Of a DNA stretch of 11,016 nt, positions 5,990 through 11,016 are shown in pieces. The stretch is from a candidate division WOR-3 bacterium. GTDB lineage: Bacteria > SDB-A. Numbering within the stretch: the stretch's first letter is position 1; every line of letters starts with the position of its first letter. Position numbers and translations under genes: made by a program. Under the pieces are notes generated by a model, which worked only from the letters and a program-made list of their open reading frames with translations, was not told the origin of the DNA and did no database searches. Where the stretch lies: the NCBI GenBank assembly GCA_016926475.1, contig JAFGON010000006.1, positions 1 through 11,016 of the forward strand, in the 5' to 3' direction.

Positions 5990-7663
5990 ATGTCTTCAAA
6001 CAGAGAGATAGAAGAAAAACATCAAAAATGGGAAAACAACTTAGTCGACAAAACAATAAAAAAGTTCCCTGAAAGACAAAAAGAATTTTTAAGCGGTTCT
6101 TCCGAAAGCATCGAGAGGCTTTATCTTCCGCCTGAAAATGAAACCGATAAATACGTCAAAGATCTCGGCTTCCCCGGAGAATTTCCTTTCACGAGAGGCA
6201 TTCAACCGACCATGTTCAGAGGGCGTCTCTGGACAATGAGGCAATACGCGGGTTTCGGAACAGCAGAAGAATCCAACAAAAGGTATAAATTTCTTCTCTC
6301 ACAGGGACAGACAGGGCTTTCTATCGCATTCGACCTGCCCACTCAGATAGGCTATGATTCTGACCATCCGATGAGTGAAGGTGAAGTCGGAAAAGTAGGT
6401 GTCGCGATTGACAGCCTGAAAGACATGGAAATTCTTTTTGACGGAATTCCCCTGGACAAAGTTTCAACTTCCATGACCATCAACGCCCCGGCCTCAGTTC
6501 TTTTGGCAATGTACATAGCGGTCGGCGAAAAGCAAGGAGTGTCAAGAGATAAACTTCAGGGCACAATTCAAAACGATATTCTTAAAGAATACGTCGCGAG
6601 GGGAACCTACATCTTCCCTCCGGAACCCTCAATGAGGCTCATCACGAATATTTTCAGATACTGTTCAAAAGAACTGACGAACTTCAACACCATAAGCATA
6701 TCAGGCTACCATATCCGCGAAGCAGGCTCCACAGCAGTTCAGGAAGTCGCGTTCACGCTAGCCAACGGAATTGAATACGTCAAAGCAGCCCTCAAAGCAG
6801 GTTTGGACGTCGACAGTTTCGCGGGAAGACTTTCCTTCTTTTTTAATTCTCACAATGATCTTTTCGAAGAAGTCGCAAAATTCAGGGCGGCGAGAAGGCT
6901 TTGGGCGAAAATAATGAGGGATAAATTTCACGCCAAGCAGAGCAAATCTCTTCTTCTGAGATTTCACACGCAGACCGGAGGTTCAACCCTCACAGCTCAA
7001 CAACCGGACAACAACATAGTCAGGGTCGCAATTCAGACATTGGCGGCTGTCCTTGGAGGAACTCAGAGTCTTCACACCAACTCAAAAGACGAAGCTCTTG
7101 CTCTTCCCACTGAAGAATCCGTGAGAATCGCCCTCCGAACCCAGCAAATAGTCGCGTACGAATCAGGCGTGACCAACACTATCGACCCTCTCGGAGGTTC
7201 ATTTTTCGTAGAAGCATTGACCGATTCAATTGAAAATAAAGCCAAAGAATACATAGATAAGATAGAAGCGCTCGGGGGGATGATATCTGCCATAGAGAAG
7301 GGATACATTCAAAAAGAGATACAGGATTCGGCTTATAAATATCAAAAAGACGTCGAGACGGACCAGAGAGTGGTCGTGGGAGTAAACAAGTTTGCTGTGG
7401 AAGAAGCTCCTCCAAAGGGACTTTTGAGAGTGGACCCAAAATTGAGGGAAATTCAGATCAAAAAGACCAATGAAGTAAAAAAGAACAGGGACAACGCGAA
7501 AGTCCAAAAATCTCTTGAAACCCTTGAAAATGCGGCCAAAAACGAAAATACCGACTTGATGCCTCCTATTGTCGACGCTGTTAAAGAATACGCGACTCTC
7601 GGTGAAATATGCCTCGTCCTCAGGAAAGTTTTTGGTGAATACAATGAAAATATTGTTCTCTAG
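5990..7663 (+). CDS. mcmA: Methylmalonyl-CoA mutase, catalytic (large) subunit
   Basis: A 557-residue TIM-barrel subunit of the B12-dependent mutase that interconverts succinyl-CoA and (R)-methylmalonyl-CoA. It covers the catalytic domain only; the cobalamin domain is encoded by the next gene. Landmarks are [11 protein letters not shown] (65-75), [13 protein letters not shown] (84-96), [19 protein letters not shown] (109-127), PPEPSMR (210-216), [11 protein letters not shown] (236-246) and [18 protein letters not shown] (358-375). By alignment to the Propionibacterium enzyme from memory, Y86, R204 and H241 correspond to active-site Y89, R207 and H244. That supports methylmalonyl-CoA rather than isobutyryl- or 2-hydroxyisobutyryl-CoA as substrate. 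The start at 5990 has GGAGGG four to five bases upstream; spacing is slightly short but no better start exists. The partner subunit begins 12 bases downstream. Confidence 0.96.
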   Translation: MSSNREIEEKHQKWENNLVDKTIKKFPERQKEFLSGSSESIERLYLPPENETDKYVKDLGFPGEFPFTRGIQPTMFRGRLWTMRQYAGFGTAEESNKRYKFLLSQGQTGLSIAFDLPTQIGYDSDHPMSEGEVGKVGVAIDSLKDMEILFDGIPLDKVSTSMTINAPASVLLAMYIAVGEKQGVSRDKLQGTIQNDILKEYVARGTYIFPPEPSMRLITNIFRYCSKELTNFNTISISGYHIREAGSTAVQEVAFTLANGIEYVKAALKAGLDVDSFAGRLSFFFNSHNDLFEEVAKFRAARRLWAKIMRDKFHAKQSKSLLLRFHTQTGGSTLTAQQPDNNIVRVAIQTLAAVLGGTQSLHTNSKDEALALPTEESVRIALRTQQIVAYESGVTNTIDPLGGSFFVEALTDSIENKAKEYIDKIEALGGMISAIEKGYIQKEIQDSAYKYQKDVETDQRVVVGVNKFAVEEAPPKGLLRVDPKLREIQIKKTNEVKKNRDNAKVQKSLETLENAAKNENTDLMPPIVDAVKEYATLGEICLVLRKVFGEYNENIVL

Positions 7664-7675
7664 GGGGAAAAGAAT

Positions 7676-8059
7676 ATGAAAAAAAGAATACTAATAGCAA
7701 AACCTGGACTTGACGGCCATGACAGGGGAGCGAAATACGTAGCCCGAGCGCTAAAAGACGCGGGTTACGAAGTAATTTACACCGGTATCAGGCAAACTCC
7801 AGAATCCATTGTCAATACTGCAATTCAAGAGGACGTAAACTTCATAGGGTTAAGTCTTCTTTCCGGAGCCCACAACGAGCTTTTCCCGTTGGTAGTTGAA
7901 ATTCTAAAGCAAAAAGGATCCGACGACATAATCGTTTTTGGAGGAGGCGTCATTCCCACCGAAGATTTCGATTTTCTCAAGTCAAAAGGCATAAAAGCCA
8001 TATTCACACCTGGCACCAAGATGCAGGAAATCATCGATTTCATAGAAAACGCTTCATAA
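7676..8059 (+). CDS. mcmB: Methylmalonyl-CoA mutase, cobalamin-binding (small) subunit
   Basis: A 127-residue Rossmann-like B12-binding domain matching the C-terminal domain of one-chain methylmalonyl-CoA mutases. The base-off cobalamin motif D13-x-H15-x-x-G18 ([10 protein letters not shown]) supplies the histidine ligand to cobalt. SLLSG (60-64) and the glycine-rich FGGGVIP (88-94) line the nucleotide tail pocket, and FTPGT (110-114) is the usual end motif. It should form a complex with the catalytic subunit encoded just upstream. The ribosome site AGGGGG lies about eight bases before the ATG. The stop TAA shares its last base with the ATG of the MeaB gene, so the two are probably translationally coupled. 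Split catalytic/B12 subunits are common in archaea and many anaerobic bacteria. The call is firm. Confidence 0.95.
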   Translation: MKKRILIAKPGLDGHDRGAKYVARALKDAGYEVIYTGIRQTPESIVNTAIQEDVNFIGLSLLSGAHNELFPLVVEILKQKGSDDIIVFGGGVIPTEDFDFLKSKGIKAIFTPGTKMQEIIDFIENAS

Positions 8060-9018
8060 TGACCGCCATTACATCCACGGACACCAAAGCTCTTGCTCTT
8101 GGAGTTCAAAAAGGTTCTTTTCGATCAATAGCGCGAGCCCTGACGGTAATTGAGAATTTTTCCGAAATAGGAGAACAGCTCGTGGATTCTCTGCATTGCA
8201 AAACAGGTAACTGTTTGATCTTTGGAGTCACTGGACCTCCCGGATCAGGAAAAAGTTCTCTTGTCGATGGATTGATAAAAATGGAAAGAAACGAAGGCCG
8301 TAGAGTCGCTGTTGTCGCAGTGGACCCGAGCTCCCCGTTTTCAGGCGGAGCGCTTTTGGGGGACCGACTGAGAATGCAAAGTCACGCCAACGACCCGGGA
8401 GTTTTTATCCGATCAATGGCTTCAAGGGGGCATTTAGGGGGACTGTCAAACGCGACATTCGACGCCGTAAAAATATTCGACGCCGCGGGTTTTGAAACAG
8501 TGATAATCGAGACTGTGGGAGTAGGTCAAAGTGAAATTGAAGTTGTAGAAGTTTCGGACGCAGTCCTCCTCGTTCTCGCTCCAGGAATGGGAGACGATAT
8601 TCAGGCAATGAAGGCCGGAATTATGGAGATTGGCGATTTTTTTGTAGTCAACAAAAAGGACAAAGACGGCGCTGAGAAGTTGAAAACTGAAATCGAATAC
8701 GTTCTCCGGCTCAAAGAAGAAACCCATGAAAAATCATTTGAAAACGTGTTCATGGTTTCAGCAAAATTCGGCGAAGGAATAGACGTTCTCCATCGCGCAA
8801 TAAAAAATTTCATTGCTGATATGGTCAAATCGGGAAAGTTCCACGAAAGAAGAAAACAAAAAACAAGAAAAGAAATTGAGAGGATAATCCAAACCAAAAT
8901 AACCGAATCCATAACCAGAAAATCCGACCTTATCTTGAAGATAGAGAATGCTGTTCTCCGCATTCATGAAAGGGAGATATCACCATATGAATTCGTCAGA
9001 AATGAAATAAAAATATAA
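8059..9018 (+). CDS. meaB: MeaB/ArgK-family GTPase, methylmalonyl-CoA mutase chaperone
   Basis: A 319-residue G3E-family GTPase that gates adenosylcobalamin loading and protects or reactivates the mutase. The GTPase motifs are complete: Walker A GPPGSGKS (59-66), the DPSSPFSGGALLGDR segment (89-103), Walker B/switch ETVGVGQSE (151-159) and base-recognition NKKD (198-201). The C-terminal helical part (about 255-319) is the dimerisation arm of the family. Length is typical. Its older name ArgK (arginine/ornithine transport kinase) is a misassignment. Position directly after the two mutase subunits, overlapping the second by one base, supports the mutase role. The epimerase gene starts 14 bases after the stop. 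The call is firm. Confidence 0.95.
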   Translation: MTAITSTDTKALALGVQKGSFRSIARALTVIENFSEIGEQLVDSLHCKTGNCLIFGVTGPPGSGKSSLVDGLIKMERNEGRRVAVVAVDPSSPFSGGALLGDRLRMQSHANDPGVFIRSMASRGHLGGLSNATFDAVKIFDAAGFETVIIETVGVGQSEIEVVEVSDAVLLVLAPGMGDDIQAMKAGIMEIGDFFVVNKKDKDGAEKLKTEIEYVLRLKEETHEKSFENVFMVSAKFGEGIDVLHRAIKNFIADMVKSGKFHERRKQKTRKEIERIIQTKITESITRKSDLILKIENAVLRIHEREISPYEFVRNEIKI

Positions 9019-9032
9019 TAAAGGAGCAAAGG

Positions 9033-9440
9033 ATGATTACAAAAATAAACCATATCGCAATAGCCGTGAAATCACTCGAAGAACATGTCCCTTTTTATAG
9101 AGATTCGCTCGGTTTGGATTTTATGGGGTACGAAGAGGTGCCGGAACAAAAAGTTAAAGTCGCTATGTTCAGAACAGGGGACGTCAAGATCGAACTTCTT
9201 GAACCGGTTTCCGAGGACAGCCCAATAACCAAATTCCTTGAAAAATACGGGGACGGGATTCATCATATTTCATTTGAGACTGACGCTATCGAAAATCAGA
9301 TAGAAGACCTGATGCAAAAAAAAATAAGAATGATAGACGAAAAACCCCGTTCCGGCGCGCATGGAACTAAGATCGCTTTCGTCCATCCAAAATCATCCGG
9401 AAAAATTCTCATTGAACTAACTCAGCAACAACTCACTTAA
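9033..9440 (+). CDS. mce: Methylmalonyl-CoA epimerase
   Basis: A 135-residue VOC-superfamily metalloenzyme that interconverts (R)- and (S)-methylmalonyl-CoA, linking the mutase to biotin-dependent carboxylases or decarboxylases. Two beta-alpha-beta-beta-beta modules are visible. Expected metal ligands are H7 (NHIAIAV), Q39 (PEQKVKVA), H77 or H78 (GIHHISFE) and E128 (ILIEL). IELLEP (53-58), normally preceding the second module, and KPRSGAHGTKIAFVHPK (104-120) also match the family. AAGGAG lies six bases before the ATG. It is the last plus-strand gene, and its end overlaps the end of the convergent decarboxylase beta gene by eight bases. A generic glyoxalase-like protein is the only alternative, and the context makes it unlikely. 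Confidence 0.95.
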   Translation: MITKINHIAIAVKSLEEHVPFYRDSLGLDFMGYEEVPEQKVKVAMFRTGDVKIELLEPVSEDSPITKFLEKYGDGIHHISFETDAIENQIEDLMQKKIRMIDEKPRSGAHGTKIAFVHPKSSGKILIELTQQQLT

Positions 9441-10602
9441 TAAGCTGACTCCAGAGAATTCCCGCCGCAATAGCGCTTCCGATGACACCCGCGACATTTG
9501 GTCCCATGGCGTGCATCAGTAGATGGTTCGTAGGATCTTCCTTAAGTCCTACCGCCTGTGCGACTCTTGCGGAATCGGGAACAGCTGATACTCCCGCGGC
9601 TCCGACAAGGGGATTAATTTTATCTTCCGGTTTGAGAAAAATATTCATTATTTTCGCGAAAATGATGCCGCCTGCAGTGGCTACCGCAAAAGAAAAAGCT
9701 CCAAGGGCGAATATTTTAAGCGACTGGGGCGTGAGAAAATACTGGGCTTGAGTGCTTGCGCCGACCGAAAAACCTATAAGAATTACCGCTATATCGTTAA
9801 ACGATGTCCTCGCTGTCGATGCCAACCTTTCAGTGACACCGCATTCTTTTAATAAATTTCCAAAAAACAACATACCCAGAAGTGCTATCGCGCCGGGGGC
9901 GACGAAACAGGTAACGAGAAAAGCTATTATTGGAAACATAATTTTTTCGATTTTAGTCACCTTCCTGGAGGGCCTCATTCTTATCAGTCTTTCTTTTTTT
10001 GTCGTAAGCAGCTTCATTATCGGAGGCTGAATCACCGGAACCAAAGCCATGTATGAATAAGCTGAAATAGCTATTGCTCCGAGCAGGTGAGGCGCTAATT
10101 TAGAAGACAAAAAAATCGCCGTCGGCCCGTCAGCCCCGCCTATGATGCCTATGGCTCCGGATTCAGCCATAGTGAATCCCAACAATTTCGCCCCGAAAAG
10201 CGTTGTAAAAATTCCAACTTGAGCGGCCGCTCCGAGAAGTAGAAGTTTGGGGTTAGACAAAAGAGCAGAAAAATCCGTCATGGCGCCAATACCCAAAAAT
10301 ATGATGGGAGGATAAAGTCCGCTTTTTACGCCCCAATATATGATGTTTAAAAAAGAAGGTCCTGATGAAGAAACGTCCTGATAACCGAGAGCCATCGATG
10401 CTTCGTAAGGTATGTTCCCGACAATAATTCCAAATCCTATAGGGACGAGAAGAAGCGGTTCATAATTTTTCTTCACGGCGAGGTAGAGGAGTATGAGTCC
10501 GACAATAATCATTATAACGTTTCCCAGGACGAAATTTCCGAAACTTGATGTCGTCACCACGTACTTCAAAAAAGCTCTGTAAATGTCAATCAGTCCGTTC
10601 AT
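9433..10602 (-). CDS. mmdB: Sodium-translocating decarboxylase, beta (membrane) subunit
   Basis: A 389-residue inner-membrane protein of the OadB/MmdB/GcdB family. It removes CO2 from carboxybiotin and uses the energy to pump sodium ions outward. Key motifs are NIPYE (63-67), GADGPTAIF (156-164, containing D158, equivalent to the sodium-site aspartate D203 of Klebsiella OadB), AYSYMALVPVIQPP (181-194), PLVGAAGVSAVPDSARV (331-347) and GPNVAGVIGSAIAAG (367-381, with the conserved asparagine and serine). About nine hydrophobic segments are seen. Length matches the family. Sequence alone does not separate oxaloacetate, glutaconyl-CoA and methylmalonyl-CoA enzymes; I infer methylmalonyl-CoA from the convergent mutase and epimerase genes. 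It starts six bases after the carrier gene, in the same order (carrier, then beta) as the Veillonella mmd operon. Confidence 0.95.
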   Translation of the reverse strand: MNGLIDIYRAFLKYVVTTSSFGNFVLGNVIMIIVGLILLYLAVKKNYEPLLLVPIGFGIIVGNIPYEASMALGYQDVSSSGPSFLNIIYWGVKSGLYPPIIFLGIGAMTDFSALLSNPKLLLLGAAAQVGIFTTLFGAKLLGFTMAESGAIGIIGGADGPTAIFLSSKLAPHLLGAIAISAYSYMALVPVIQPPIMKLLTTKKERLIRMRPSRKVTKIEKIMFPIIAFLVTCFVAPGAIALLGMLFFGNLLKECGVTERLASTARTSFNDIAVILIGFSVGASTQAQYFLTPQSLKIFALGAFSFAVATAGGIIFAKIMNIFLKPEDKINPLVGAAGVSAVPDSARVAQAVGLKEDPTNHLLMHAMGPNVAGVIGSAIAAGILWSQLIK

Positions 10603-10608
10603 CGGGGC

Positions 10609-11016
10609 TTATCCTACTTTCAGAAGGGTATCACCTTCCAGGACGTTCTCCCCCTCTTTTACCGGAATTTCATTTACCGTGCCGGAGACAGTAGATTGTA
10701 TTTCATTTTCCATCTTCATGGCCTCCATAATCAAAACGACCTGCCCGGCTTTTACTTCATCCCCGTTTTTTACGAGAATCTTTTTTATAAGCCCCGGAAG
10801 AGGCGACTGAATGTTTCCGGGCAGCTTCAAATCGACTTGAGCCGGATGATCCGTAGTTCTCGCTTTGGTAGTGGCATCCATGACGAATTCTGATTTTTTT
10901 ATTGTCGGGGTTTTTGTTTCTTTCTGTTCTTTCTGCAGTAAAACTTTGTAAAGGATTCCATTGACTTCTACTTTCGCGAATGTGTCTGTGACATCCAAAA
11001 CATCGACATTGTATTG
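10609..11016 (-). CDS. mmdC: Biotin carboxyl carrier protein of the decarboxylase (5' end beyond window)
   Basis: The biotinyl subunit that carries CO2 from the carboxyltransferase to the membrane beta subunit. The C-terminal 70 residues form a biotinyl/lipoyl domain: SPLPGLIKKILVKNGDEV, then the biotinylation motif EAMKMEN with the modified lysine codon at 10714-10716, then a matching second half ending GDTLLKVG. A TTG at 10998 could be read as a start, but the frame stays open to the edge. The codons before it read YNVDV, which together with FAKVEVNGILYKVLL match the usual paired-strand N-terminus of such carriers, so the true start is past 11016. The middle (about codons 23-55 after the TTG) is a Thr/Lys/Ala-rich linker. 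It lies six bases before the beta subunit gene. Pyruvate or acetyl-CoA carboxylase carriers are alternatives; the neighbour argues for the sodium pump. Confidence 0.93.
   Translation of the reverse strand, partial: QYNVDVLDVTDTFAKVEVNGILYKVLLQKEQKETKTPTIKKSEFVMDATTKARTTDHPAQVDLKLPGNIQSPLPGLIKKILVKNGDEVKAGQVVLIMEAMKMENEIQSTVSGTVNEIPVKEGENVLEGDTLLKVG

Noticed and set aside
5990-7663. Reading the mutase as isobutyryl-CoA or 2-hydroxyisobutyryl-CoA mutase
   Set aside because: The positions matching Y89 and R207 of methylmalonyl-CoA mutase are Y86 and R204, and MeaB and epimerase genes follow.
8059-9018. ArgK-type arginine/ornithine transport kinase
   Set aside because: That name is a historical misassignment; the G3E GTPase motifs and position after the mutase subunits indicate MeaB.
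9482-10030. Two plus-strand open frames of about 90 codons each antisense to the decarboxylase beta gene
   Set aside because: They mirror a strongly conserved membrane protein, lack ribosome sites and match no family; they are reading-frame shadows.
1-11016. CRISPR array, tRNA, rRNA, insertion sequence or tandem repeat
   Set aside because: No repeated spacer pattern, cloverleaf, terminal inverted repeats or transposase frame was seen; nearly every base is inside a protein gene.

Overview
The window is a densely packed bacterial segment: eleven protein genes, two of them cut by the window edges, and no gap longer than about 55 bases. I see no RNA gene, CRISPR array, insertion sequence or long repeat. 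Several features point to a Gram-negative, FCB-like or related candidate phylum, with low certainty. These are a secreted M14 peptidase ending in a T9SS-like sorting domain, a short biotin ligase with a GKGQKGN loop like the GRGQxGN form I recall from Bacteroidetes, and a split methylmalonyl-CoA mutase with a sodium-pumping decarboxylase. No sequence in the window settles the taxon.

Left block (about 1-3367, minus strand, transcribed right to left): a biotin-protein ligase (birA), a large secreted M14 zinc carboxypeptidase, and the first 51 codons of another exported protein. Gaps are 21-22 bases, so this looks like one transcript. A good sigma70-like promoter lies just before birA and leaves almost no leader.

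Carotenoid block (3391-5934, plus strand): a CrtI-type desaturase that lacks its N-terminal FAD-binding third, phytoene synthase (crtB) and a fused two-domain lycopene cyclase (CrtYcd type). The genes overlap by 23 bases and 1 base. The missing CrtI N-terminus, exactly at the head-to-head junction with birA, is the oddest thing in the window. It suggests a rearrangement breakpoint, gene decay or an assembly join.

Methylmalonyl-CoA block (5990-9440, plus strand): mutase catalytic subunit, separate B12-binding subunit, the G-protein chaperone MeaB, and methylmalonyl-CoA epimerase. It converges, with an 8-base overlap, on a minus-strand pair encoding a biotin carrier protein (running off the right edge) and the sodium-translocating decarboxylase beta subunit.

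Together the right half can interconvert succinyl-CoA and (S)-methylmalonyl-CoA and couple its decarboxylation to propionyl-CoA with sodium export. The carboxyltransferase and small membrane subunits are presumably beyond the right edge. BirA at the left is the enzyme that would biotinylate the carrier. The carotenoid genes would make lycopene and a cyclised carotene if CrtI activity is supplied. I did not find a convincing undescribed system; the most useful leads are the truncated crtI and its junction.
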